NCBI GenBank assembly: GCA_036365455.1
Contig: JAWQUS010000011.1
Span: 3,864,001-3,928,000 of the forward strand
Length of the DNA: 64,000 bases
Reading direction: 5' to 3'
Source of the DNA: Macrosoma leucophasiata
Taxonomy: Eukaryota > Arthropoda > Insecta > Lepidoptera > Hedylidae
Part shown: piece after piece, positions 29,450 to 46,133 of the stretch
Layout of the letters: each line of letters opens with the position of its first letter
Numbering within the stretch: the first letter of the stretch is position 1
The notes under the pieces: model-generated
The model's input: only the letters and a program-made list of their open reading frames with translations
What the model was told of the DNA's origin: nothing
Databases searched by the model: none
Translations under genes and position numbers: made by a program

Positions 29450-29745
29450 CTGCCTCGGTAGCCTAGTGGTAGCAGGCCACTACTACTACGCTGAGGTCCT
29501 GGGTTCGATTCCCGGGTAGGGGGTTATCAGAGATAATGGTGTAAAATCCTTTATCTCTGGTTCTATTGGGATTTTTCCAGTTTCTGGAAGTTTCCCAGTA
29601 CCTCGAAGTTTGGTAATGTGCCCGGAGATGTCAACAGGCTCGCCACCGAAAACGTAACCGGTGAATCGTGGGTGTTTGCATGTATGCTTGAATGCATGCA
29701 TTTACCTCTGGCTACCCCTTCGGGATTACAGGCGTGAAGTTACGT
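29450..29745 (+). mobile_element. Family A tRNA-derived SINE, copy 1
   Basis: The head is tRNA-like: CTCGGTAGCCTAGTGGTAGC gives an A box and GGGTTCGATTCCCGGG a B box. The body contains CCTTTATCTCTGGTTCTATT and CCTCGAAGTTTGGTAATGTG, and the end is GGGATTACAGGCGTGAAGTT. Further copies are at 33010-33290 (minus), 54131-54436 (plus) and 57755-57905 (minus, partial). Confidence 0.8.
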
Positions 29746-30407
29746 AATAGTTGGGGTGAATAGTAGTTAATACTCATAGAGCAACACGGGTCACCGGCCG
29801 CTGTGGCGGACCAGAGGGTTGATACCTATTTTTATTATTAAGTATTTTTGGACCATTATTTATTTTCTTTTGTTGACCTTGACCTATTAATCAACGTATC
29901 AGTTATTATTCGCTTTAATTTTATATTTGTAATTTGACCTATCATTTGTAATAATACCTAGTTCAAGATCTGATTATGTATTTTTCTGTGTGAGAGAGAA
30001 ATCAATAAACGATTTTATTTATTTATTATTTTTATCACAAGCAAATTCTATTATTTCGAAGTGATTAAATAAATTTTTGAGTTTGATTTTGAGCATATGC
30101 AGCCCTATTTCCCTCTGTCAAAGTACAAGCCCAATTGGTCCTACGCCTGTCGCCCAGATGTTTAAATGTGTGCTTGAAATTGTTTATGTATTTTGTTAAA
30201 ATCAAGGTGTTAGTTTCGTAGTAATAGACGTGATTTTTGTACTGTGTTTTTTTTTCTTTTTTAAGCTATTGCATAGCTTCTATCGCGGGCCTTGAGCGCG
30301 GGGACCGAATTCAGAAATTCCGTAACGTAAAAAACCGGACGCTCCGGATTACAAATTTTAAACTCAGTTAAAGAAAGTCATGTATAATTTCGCCGACCGA
30401 CCTCGTG

Positions 30408-30488
30408 GGTAGCGTGGCCGAGCGGTCTAGGCGCTGGTTTAAGGCACCAGTCTCTTCGGAGGAGTGGGTTCGAATCCCACCGCTGCCA
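30408..30488 (+). tRNA. tRNA-Leu(AAG)
   Basis: An 81-nt type II cloverleaf. The acceptor GGTAGCG pairs with CGCTGCC, followed by discriminator A. The D arm is GGCCGAGCGGTC; the anticodon stem CTGGT/ACCAG encloses the loop TTAAGGC with anticodon AAG at 30441-30443. The long variable arm is TCTCTTCGGAGGA and the T arm GTGGGTTCGAATCCCAC. T-rich sequence follows as a Pol III terminator (TTTTTTTT near 30506). It closely resembles animal tRNA-Leu(AAG) genes and, unlike the SINE heads in this window, has full pairing and no repeat body. Confidence 0.95.
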
Positions 30489-30650
30489 AGATTGTTGTTG
30501 TTCATTTTTTTTCTAATTGTTTGTTTTTCCATTCAATATTTAAAAGGTGGTAAATATTAATAGAAAATTATTGTTTCATTTTTCTTTTATTTGCATTTTA
30601 TTTTGTTTTGCATAATTTTAGATAATTATGTAAATGCAATAGCTTTACCG

Positions 30651-30975
30651 CGGCAGTCCCCGAGTGCCACAAGTCTTTTTTTATGTTATGAAAGTGGCAA
30701 ACAAACATGCAGTTCACATTGATGTTAAGTGATGATTGCAGCTTAAAGACACCCACACAAAGACCAAGGTCAAAATGCAGATGCGTTACCACTCCTGACG
30801 CTTAAGGTGTTATGCTTCTGTGGCGGGAATTACAGGTACATTACATATTTACAGGTGCCGTACATTACCACCTGTTGACCACCTGACCGGAACACGATAG
30901 TGCTGAACACTACTATTTAGCGGCAAGTATATTACTCCGTCACTGGAGCTCTACCACCAGTGACGAATTACGTTG
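30651..30975 (+). repeat. Family C interspersed repeat
   Basis: Blocks in order: GAAAGTGGCAAACAAACATG, CAGTTCACATTGATGTTAAG, CTTAAGGTGTTATGCTTCTG, GTACATTACCACCTG and GGAACACGATAGTGCTGAAC, ending in a GGAGCTCTACCACCAG hairpin half. Other copies lie at 11690, 32575, 33316, 36690, 36912, 44291, 44579, 45235, 54875, 56585 and 62258. It is noncoding; the class is not determined. Confidence 0.75.
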
Positions 30976-32030
30976 ACTTTATAGTGTTGGATTGACGGAG
31001 GATAAGTAGGATGTTTCCCAGTTTGAGACGAGAATTAATTTGAAAGACAATCAATGTAAATATTGAATAAAAATTTTGAAAACACGTCCTGAGACATACC
31101 ATAGGTAAATTTTATAATATACATAAAAAGGTAGTTTAATTATAATTGGTGATTGATTGATAATTTAATTTTCATTATTGAAAGTGATTTCTAGTTACAT
31201 TTTTAACCAACTTCAAAATGGAGGAGGTTCTCAATTCGATTGGTATGTCATTTTTGAGGTTCCGCACCATGATAGGAAAAAAAACAATTTATCCCTTGTA
31301 GGATCACTTTGTTGTCCGTCCGTCTGTTCGTCAAGACCCTTTTTCTCAAGAACGCGGGGAGGTATTACGCTGAAATGTATGTCATCGGAGAAAATCGTTT
31401 ATGTGATCTCTACTTGAAAAGATCTCTGATATTCACTAAATCTGTATTTGATGCTGTAATGATGAGAAATATTTCAATAGATAATTTTTGAAGCATCGAT
31501 AATTTTTATCGAAAATCAATGTACCTACATAACTAGAATGATTCCGCCAATTCTGTATGTATTATCTACATCATCCCGTATCATTATGCACATCAAGCAT
31601 TTTTACCTGATGCGCAGTATTTTATAATATATCGTTTAATTGACATTCTTTATATATTTCGTAATACAAGACAGTTCGCGTATTGCTACCAAGAGCTCCG
31701 CGCGTGCTCTCAAACAAGCAAATCATTAAGCAAGCATTATTCATTATCCATTAATCAAGTCAAATTATTACAGTCTATTTTATAACTCAAACAAGTATAA
31801 TCATCAAATCAATTACCATAGAGTGTAGTAGCTACTACTAGCTACCAAGAGCCTCTACAAGATATATTATCTATGATCCTGCCGATTTTCGATTTCTGTC
31901 AATCTGTCCATCTGTCGCTCGCTATCTGTCAGTTGTCAGTTGGTCGCACAGGGTTGGTCGTCAACATTTCGGGCTGTCGGTTGTTTGTTTACTAGTTTTT
32001 GCATTTATAAAAGTCACGTTATCAATAAAA
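30976..32030. other. Intergenic, putative Bphl promoter side
   Basis: Mostly AT-rich with no recognisable gene. About 31250-31390 resembles the GTCCGTCCGTCTGT-bearing tail of the GGGTTCC-type repeats. The 150 bp before 32031 should hold the promoter and 5' UTR of the next gene. Confidence 0.4.
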
Positions 32031-35000
32031 ATGTTGAGTAAAATAGACAATCTATTAAACCCTATAAAAAAAATTAGTAAAAATAGACTATGTAGTGTTT
32101 ACATGTCAACAACAGCTGCTCCAAAGGTATTTTTGTTAACCTCAAACTCGTATTCTTATCTCTGTATTTCTATAACATATTTTTCCTTTTATACAGGAAG
32201 ATAGAATAAAAATAGGCAATCAAGAGATAAACTATCTTAGAGTGGGCACCGGTCCCCATAACATTATTTGCATGCCGGGAGCTCTCGGTTCTATTTGGAC
32301 GGATTTTAAGCCGCAAGTAGAAGGGTTTGATCGCAAGAAGTTTAGCCTGGTAGCTTGGGATCCTCCGGGGTACGGCAAGAGCAGGCCACCTGAAAGAAAG
32401 TTCCCGCCAGATTTTTATGAGAAAGATGCAGAGGCGGCCTTTGAGTTTATGAAGGTTTGTATTATAGTATATTTTTCATTTTAATATTCATAAATAAAAC
32501 TTCGTTTTATTTGTCATGATGTAGTGCACAACCGTAAAGAGATTTACACAATTGTAATTAATACTGTAACCTATCAACATTAACATGTAACCAGAGATTT
32601 CAATGTAGATGCATTGCCACTCCTGAGGCCTAAGGTGTTATGCTTCTGTGCCGGAAATTACGGGACCATACATTACCACCTACCATTCAGTGGCAAGTAA
32701 ATTAGGTAATATGGTGGTAGTTACACACCCGCCAGGATCATCACTCGAGCTCTACCACCTGTAATTGTTATTGGAGCCATTATCACAAGCAAATTCTATT
32801 ATTTCCAAGTGATTAAATGAATTTTTGAGTTTGAGCTTTACTAGTAAATATAATAAGACTAGTTTACTATGAACAATCTCAGTTGAATGTTAATATCTCT
32901 ATGTATTATCTTTCAAGGTTTCACAATGACTAGACAACTATGTAGTTGTTTATGAATTCCAATGTATGTATTTAATCTTATATATGGTTATAAATTAATT
33001 ATTTAAAAAAAGAAACGTAACTTCACCCCTGTAATCCCCGAAAGGGTAGGCAGAGGTAAATGCATGCATTCAAACACCCACGATTCACGATTTTTGGCAC
33101 ATGTAACAGGTGGCGAACGTGTTGCCATCTCCAGGCACATTACCAAACTCCGAGGTACTGGGAAACTTCCAGAAAAGGAAATAATCCCAATAGAACCAGA
33201 CATAAAGGATTTTTTAAACCGTTATCTCTGATAGTCCCTGACCCGGGAATCGAACCCAGGACCTCCAGCGTAGTAGTAGTGGCCATATGTTATTATAGGC
33301 AGTATTATACTTACATGCTTATTTTATGTTATGAAGGTGGCAAACAACCATGCAGTTCACATTTATGTTAAGTGATGACTGCAGCCTATAGATATCTACA
33401 CGAAAACCAGAGGTCAATATGCAGACTGTTGTTATGTTTCTGTGATAGTTATTACGGGGCCATACATTACCATCTAAGCGGACCATGATAATGCTGAACA
33501 CTATCATTTGGCGGCAGATACATAGGATAATGCTGTGGTGCCTACGCCTTTGAATTCCCACACTGGAACTCATTCCACCACCACACCGCAGACACTCCAC
33601 AAAAATTCCATAAAAACGCTTAATTTGGTCTCTATTACACAGACATCAATCAGTGACGTGTATTTATACGTGCACCTGTGTGCGTAGCACGTAGAAAATA
33701 CCAACCGTCGCCCATAAGAGGGGAGGAGGTTGGGTGATGCGGGGAAATCGGGCGGGACGTCGAAGTGTCCATTCTACACGTAGTATTATTACATATTCTC
33801 TGCTGGTGGCAGAAAGGGCAAAGGGGTTAAAAATGTTTTTCTTTCAAGGCTCTAAATATACCAAAATACTCACTATTAGGATGGAGTGATGGCGGCATAT
33901 CAAGTATCATCCTTGCAGCCAAACATCCGGAAGTCATCAACAAGCTAGTGGTGTGGGGTACCAACTCGTTTATACTGCCTCATGAACTTGAGTCATACAA
34001 GAGTATGTTTGTTTTGAAGTAAGCATGTGTGTTTGTTTGTTTCCATATTTGGTTTTGTTGGGCTGGTGTAGTGTTAGCTTTTTAAAAATATCCATATTGG
34101 TAAATACCTATTTTCTGGTCATTTTCTGTAGTAGCATATTGCTGTAAATTGGAAAGTACTATGCATCATTTCATTGCATGTTTTCTGATTAAACACCTAT
34201 TTTTAAGTATTCCTCACCAATGGGAAAAAAAAATTCTTATAGATTCGCCACGTCTGTCTTTCGTCCGTCCGTCTTTATGTCACAGCTACTTTATTCGGAA
34301 ACTATTAGGACTATTTATAGTCCTAATCATTTCGGATTTACATTTCTTCTCAAAGTAAGATATAAGTTGAGGAAAACTTCTATAAGGGAAATATCTCTCT
34401 GTCTCTGAACTCGGGACCTACCTACTACCACTACGCCAGGCATTTATTTTTTTATAATATTGTTATATTTTTTTCAATGCCATTTTTTTTATTCATACTT
34501 AGTTACAATATCAAATTCGCCCCCTTGAAGGATTTTTTTGACACATTGTCTCAAAATAAAAAACTTCCTACTTGCATATTATTTTCGAAATATCTTTTGT
34601 TTCGTTCGCTTATTTCATACATTATAGCCTGCTGGTACATGAACTTCGGTATCATAGATATAATTCAAAATTTTCTTACAGCAAAATAATATGCAATATT
34701 CTTTCAGAAATAAGAGACATCAAGTCTTGGTCGCCTAAAATGAGGCAGCCGATGATAGATGTTTACGGCGAGGAGAGGTTTGCTAAATACTGGTCGAGCT
34801 GGGTGGACGGCATGGTAGAGTTATTTGCAGCGAAAGATGGAGACATTTGCTCGGATCTCCTCAAGGATATCAAGTGTCCCACATTTATTTTGTACGGGGA
34901 GAAAGATCCTCTGGTTGCCCCAGTTCATATCTCGCATTTACACACGCATATCGATGGTGCCAGGTTATTATTTTTAATTATTTTATCTAAAGACATTATA

Positions 35001-37625
35001 AAAGTTTCGACCAACGGAGCGGACGTGACGACCACACCGCCCTCTAGTGGCAGAGAATCCTTCCGCTAGTGCAGTCAACTGAAAAATGGTCAAACCATTC
35101 CAATAGGACGGTAGTAAATATCATAACGCGGAATGGGCAGCAGCGTCCCGCGATAAAACTATCGCCACTGCGATCGCCAATCCACCTGCCAAGCGTGACG
35201 ATTATGACATATTCTCCCCTGATGATGCACAACACTGTTGTGAGCGTCTTTGGGAAAGGGTTTGTCCAACAGTGGACGGCTTTCGGCTGGAGTGATGATA
35301 ACGATGAACGGAGCGGAGTAAGTATAAGCGACAGTACGCGGCATAGAGCAACGCGGCCCACCGGTCGCGGCGGACCGGAGGGGAGTAGGCATAGCGTGTA
35401 TTACCGATGCAAAACAGTCTGTCAGGTTTTGCGGGGGGAAATGCGTGCGACACACACGCACACTACAAAAATTGTCTTTTACTACGAAACTCACACCTTG
35501 ACAACAAAATACAGATACAATTTCACGCACACATTTAAACATCTAGGCGACAGGTAAAGGCCCATTTGGGCTTGTACTTTGATAGAGGAGAAAGCCTGCA
35601 TATGGCTACTCCCCTCCGGTGATGCTCTATGGTGCGTGGAAACGAAAGCCCGTTCAGTATGCATTAGCATTATATGGCGCGAAATAACACCACGATTTCG
35701 ACCAAACCGGTTGAAGCAATTTCATAGTGAATGTTTGTATTGTCGTTCTTTTTCTTTAGTTTTTAATTTTATCAATCACGAATATCACGATACGTAAGTG
35801 TAGAACTAGGCAGCGTCTGTCTTACATTTCACAACTCTTTGAGACCTTGAAGTCAAACTTCACTGGCCAGCACCAATTATTACCTCCGGTATTTAATTAA
35901 AATTTATTCTCATATTTTCACCACCGCTGTGCCGTGAAGATAATAATCATCGTAGTGGAACCAAACTGATATTTTTATTTGATTTGAAGAAATATGCTTG
36001 CAACTAGTATGTCCGTATAGAATTCTTATATTATTATTGCTATATATTCCTTTTTAGGGTTCCGTAGTAAACAAGAAACCCTTATAGTTTCGCCATGTCC
36101 ATCCGTCTGTCTGTCTGTCTGTCCGTCCGCGGTTTAGCGCAAAAAACGATTAGTACTAGAGCCTTGAAATTTGGCACAAGTATACATCTTGATTTCGGCG
36201 ACAAAGTGGTAGAATAAAAACTTGAAAAAAAAATACTTAGGGTAACCTCCTACTTGTAACGCGCAAATATATTTTTTTTAACTTTCGTTTTCCATAGTGC
36301 GTGGTATCGTTGGATAGGTCTTTTTAAAATAATACGGGTTTCCGAACATCATTTTTCGATTTAGTTAACTGTTCGTTACTTATTAAGCTTTAAAGTGCAA
36401 AAACATTTCGTTAATACTAAAGTATTAACGAAATGTTGCCCCTACAGACTAAACGATTGTTGTTAGAAATTCAAACGTTACGCCAATAGTAGCTACATAT
36501 AACGAAATTAAAAGGAAAACTATCACACTTAAGTTTGCTTTGCAAGTTTGCGAGTAATAGTCGATCAAATGTACTCGGAAATTTCGAACAAGTCCATACA
36601 AAATATTTATTTCTTTTTTTCATTACAACTTTTACTCTGTAACTACGGAATCCTACACTGCGCGTGGCCCGACATGCACTTGACAGGTTTTTTATGTAAC
36701 GAAGGTGGCAAACAAGCATGCAGTTCACACTGATGTTGAAATGTTGAATTCAAGTGATGACTGCGGCCTATAAACATATACACAAAAACCAGAGGTAAAA
36801 AAGCTGATATATTGTCACCCCTGAGAGCCAGTTGAGAGCTAGTTGTTGTCTGTGATAGTTATTACTTTATTACCATCTAACCGGAACACTGAACACTTTT
36901 TACTGGTGGTAGAGCTCCAATGATGGAGCTCGCGTTCGTAGGCACCACCGCATTACCTAATATAATAATAATAATGGCAACCCATTATACGTCCCACTGC
37001 TGCGCACGAGTCTCTCCCCTTTTTGGGGGAGGCCTGGAGCTTACTCCACCACGCTGCTCCAATGCGGATTGGTGGAGGTGGGTGGGTTAGTGGCCAACCC
37101 GCTGTCGGATGTTTTCAAACCGCCCATAAGGCCTCCGACAAGGTTTACCTAATATACTTTCCGCTAAATGGTAGAATTCAGCACTCTTGTGTTCCGGTCA
37201 GGTGGTAATGTACGGCCCTGTAATTTCCGGGACAGAGGCATAACACCTTAGGCCTCAGGAGTTTCAACGCATCTGCATTTTGACCTCTGGTCATTGCGTG
37301 GGTGTCTAGGCTGCAGTCATCACTTATCATCAATGTGAACTGCATGCCTGTTTGCCACTTTTATTAAAAAAAAAAAGCATTAGCATGACATTTATTGAGA
37401 AAACGTTAAAGCTCTACCACCAGTAAATTGCTGTTATTCTGATCAAAAATATACTTTATGGCGCGACTCTGTACGAATCGAACTTTATTGTCAGATTTTT
37501 TGTGTCACTTAGTTCAGACTTTCTATTTCAGAATTCATCTATATCCAGATGGTAAACATAATATTCACATTCGGTACGCAGAAGACTTCAATAAGAAAGT
37601 TCAAGATTTTTTGTTACTGCCATAA
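32031..37625 (+). CDS. Bphl: Biphenyl hydrolase-like (BPHL/valacyclovir hydrolase family) alpha/beta hydrolase
   Basis: A 285-aa serine hydrolase similar to human BPHL (291 aa), an esterase/thiolactonase of mitochondria; the insect substrate is unknown. Exons: 32031-32126, 32197-32454, 33849-34002, 34708-34963, 37532-37625, with phases closing. The catalytic triad is visible: nucleophile Ser131 in GWSDGG, Asp236 in GEKDPLV and His264 in GKHNIH. The family block AWDPPGYGKSRPPER precedes the nucleophile. The N-terminal 32 aa are basic and hydroxylated (MLSKIDNLLNPIKKISKNRL), compatible with a mitochondrial transit peptide, which is inference. The start is the first ATG after AATAAAA. Introns 2, 3 and 4 hold SINE, LINE and MITE debris. 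No function links it to its neighbours. Confidence 0.94.
32575..32770 (+). repeat. Family C repeat, truncated
   Basis: Contains the family block TGAGGCCTAAGGTGTTATGC and the GAGCTCTACCACCTG end; the 5' part is degraded. It lies in Bphl intron 2. Confidence 0.65.
33010..33290 (-). mobile_element. Family A tRNA-derived SINE, copy 2
   Basis: Reverse orientation of the element at 29450: GGGAATCGAACCCAGGACCT is the complement of the B-box region, and CCCAATAGAACCAGACATAA the complement of the body. It lies in Bphl intron 2. Confidence 0.78.
33316..33600 (+). repeat. Family C repeat
   Basis: Starts TTATGTTATGAAGGTGGCAA, contains CTGCAGCCTATAG, and ends near the ACTGGAACTCATTCCACCAC variant of the family terminus. 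Confidence 0.7.
34990..35310 (+). mobile_element. LINE-like 3' fragment
   Basis: The end GTCCAACAGTGGACGGCTTT with GATGATAACGATGA is the typical terminus of lepidopteran RTE-type elements. Its reverse complement recurs, diverged, at 60170-60395. It starts directly after Bphl exon 4. Confidence 0.55.
36055..36690 (-). repeat. GGGTTCC-type interspersed repeat, copy 3
   Basis: Reverse of the copies at 2057 and 5733: TTTTTAGGGTTCCGTAGT and a CTGT run at the left, CACTTGACAGG at the right. It contains a 17-bp inverted repeat at 36402-36437. It lies in Bphl intron 4. Confidence 0.65.
36912..37380 (-). repeat. Family C repeat split by a 5S-type SINE tail
   Basis: Minus-strand family C copy: 36912-36964 is the hairpin end and 37145-37380 the remainder. 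The insert at 36965-37144 is flanked by the 12-bp duplication TTACCTAATATA. Immediately to its left lies a second, plus-oriented partial family C copy (36690-36900). Confidence 0.75.
36965..37144 (-). mobile_element. 5'-truncated copy of the 5S-type SINE
   Basis: The reverse complement matches the 3' half of the element at 55338-55698 (CAGTGGGACGTATAATGGGT reading, ATT microsatellite tail). It is flanked by the 12-bp target duplication TTACCTAATATA at 36953-36964 and 37145-37156. The 5S-like head is missing. Confidence 0.8.
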
Positions 37626-38865
37626 GAGGAACAATAGTCAACAAACTAATAGAGATTTATAAAGTTCTAATATAGTACTTAATTATGGTTATTTCGTTTT
37701 TAATATATCCTTTAATTGTTAAACTATAAAAAACCGTTTTATTTCCTATAAAAAATCCCATTACATTTTTTTAAGGTATGTAGAATGCGTATTCTTATGT
37801 AAAAAATCTGTCGAATTTCCTGTTTATTCAAACAAGATGACTTTATTAGGTGATGACTCACACGAAGTGAAGGTAGTTAATTTACTATTACGAAGGCAAT
37901 GAGGCAACTAATGATAAAACCCACAAATATGAACGGGTAAAACGAAAGAAAATCAACAAAATTCCCATTATTTATTTTCATTTACTTCTTATAAGCATGT
38001 TTCATTTTAGAATAAAACAATTTACATACAATAACACATAATTTAAGGTTGAAGTGACTCATTTATATCATACTGTACAATGTGGAGACCACAAACAAGT
38101 TGTCCCACGGACTTTGTTCTTGTTTTATTACTGAAACTCTGATTTAGTTCGCAACTACACATAAACTGGACCATGTTAGTTAAAACAAAATATTATGTTG
38201 ATTTAAACTACAATTGACTCGGACCGCAACTAAGTTTGGTTTGTTAATAAATATTTATTGCACTCTACAATGTCGAGTTATACAATTTCAATTTTTTTAG
38301 TTACAGTCAATCCCTAAATTTGATATTCTAACTCCCTTAAATATTGTGTAAAAAAACATTTACGTCGAGTAAGGCACACGCTATGAGCTAGTGTCTAGTG
38401 CTGTAGACGTTGGAAGAACTGCGGGCGACAGTGGCGTAGCATAGGGGGACGGCCCGTCCCGGGTGGCAACCGTTTGCGGGTACGATAGCGAATCATTATA
38501 AAATATAAATACATATATATATTACATAAGATAAAAAAAAATACATCTCTGGTGATCCATCTATTTCTAAACAAAAAAATATCAAAATCGTATTAGCAGT
38601 TTAGGTGTGAAAAGCGAAACCTAACAAACAAAGTAATTAACTCATCCCATTCCCCATTTTTAATATTGGTTAGAATTAGGAATTTTATTAATTGTAATTT
38701 AATTCCACTACAACCGCACCGGGCCACCCATGCTAGCTACGCCACTGGCGGGCGTCACGGCCGTAGACTCAATTTTAAGTTTTCCTATTTTGCCAAACAA
38801 TCCAGTACTTATAGTACTGCCGAACAAAAATAATTAATTTTGATAATAATATTGCGTTAATTCCA
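37626..38865. other. Intergenic between Bphl and wts
   Basis: The convergent 3' ends of Bphl (+) and wts (-) face each other here. It is AT-rich; no gene is recognised. A short CCGGGCCACCCATGCTAGCT segment near 38720 looks repeat-derived. Confidence 0.4.
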
Positions 38866-39342
38866 AAAGAGATGTTGCAAAAATGTATGGACCTCTGGCC
38901 ATGTATTGTACACAATATCATTAAACAGGCAAAATCAATATAAAAACGTTTATTACTGTATATTTTTACTTATTTAGCCTTGTTTGCAGTTACAAAATAT
39001 TATTTGCAGTTAGAATTGCAACTCAAAACCAACATGGCGAATATGGCGGGCGATGTCATTTTGACATTTTCATTTTTAAATTGTTTTATGATTATAGAGT
39101 AGGTACTTAAAGAAAAAAAACATCCAAATACTATCGAAATCGATCGATCCCAAGGATCGTCGGCTGTATCGCCGCCATGTTGAACATAGTTGAATATGAC
39201 AAAAACGTTTGAATTAAATGTGGTTGTAACTCTAAAATATATTATTGAATAAATTAATTGTATTTTTTTCGGGTTCTTCTTTAATTTTACCCATTTTTTA
39301 AGGACGTGTACGAACCAGAGCCGAGCTCGCAACATCTCCTTT
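38866..39342. mobile_element. TIR element (MITE-like), copy 2
   Basis: Ends AAAAGAGATGTTGCAA and GCAACATCTCCTTT are inverted repeats. The interior shares long blocks with 2725-3406, including GCAGTTAGAATTGCAACTCA. 477 bp, no coding capacity. Confidence 0.65.
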
Positions 39343-39977
39343 AACAAAGTATTACATAAATACAAAGTCTATAACAATTATGAACTAGCACACAAACGAT
39401 TTTGTTAACAGAATTGTTTGTTGCTAAGTAATTAATTTGTTTCTGGAGATCATTCATAGCCTGCGGCCGTGGCAACCATTTGGCCAATCGTGGAACGACT
39501 GTTAGACTGACAAAGTTACGATTTTACATATAAACAGACACACATAAGCGACCTACCTCGATAAATACATAAGAAAATATAGTAACGATTCATTCACTAA
39601 ACCACGTAAGCTTGTTCTTATCTCATAAATAATTTCTCTAGTTACAAAAATAGTATACAGTGAATGGAACAACGGGAGATGTTCCGACGCGTAGCGCCAC
39701 AGCACCATTGTCACACTACGTCCTACTGTGATCCATCCATTTCATATATTACAAATACAATAAGATTACTCTTACAAAATACATAACGATACAATATTAC
39801 AACATTATCACCGGGATTATTAACAATACGGTTTAAAATTAAGTGTTTTTTTTTTCGTTTAAATACGTTACATTCGTTATTACAAAAAAAACTAACGTTT
39901 TAATAGAGAGAGTCAAAGGCACACACTTGTAAAAAAAAATTGAATTATATTTATATAAGTCAGCGTCTCTTGGCACT

Positions 39978-46133
<6,156 letters not shown>

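Noticed and set aside
29450..29525. Family A and B SINE heads as tRNA genes (also 40905, 53486, 54131)
   Set aside because: A and B boxes are present but the cloverleaf does not close, and each is followed by the same long SINE body in every copy.
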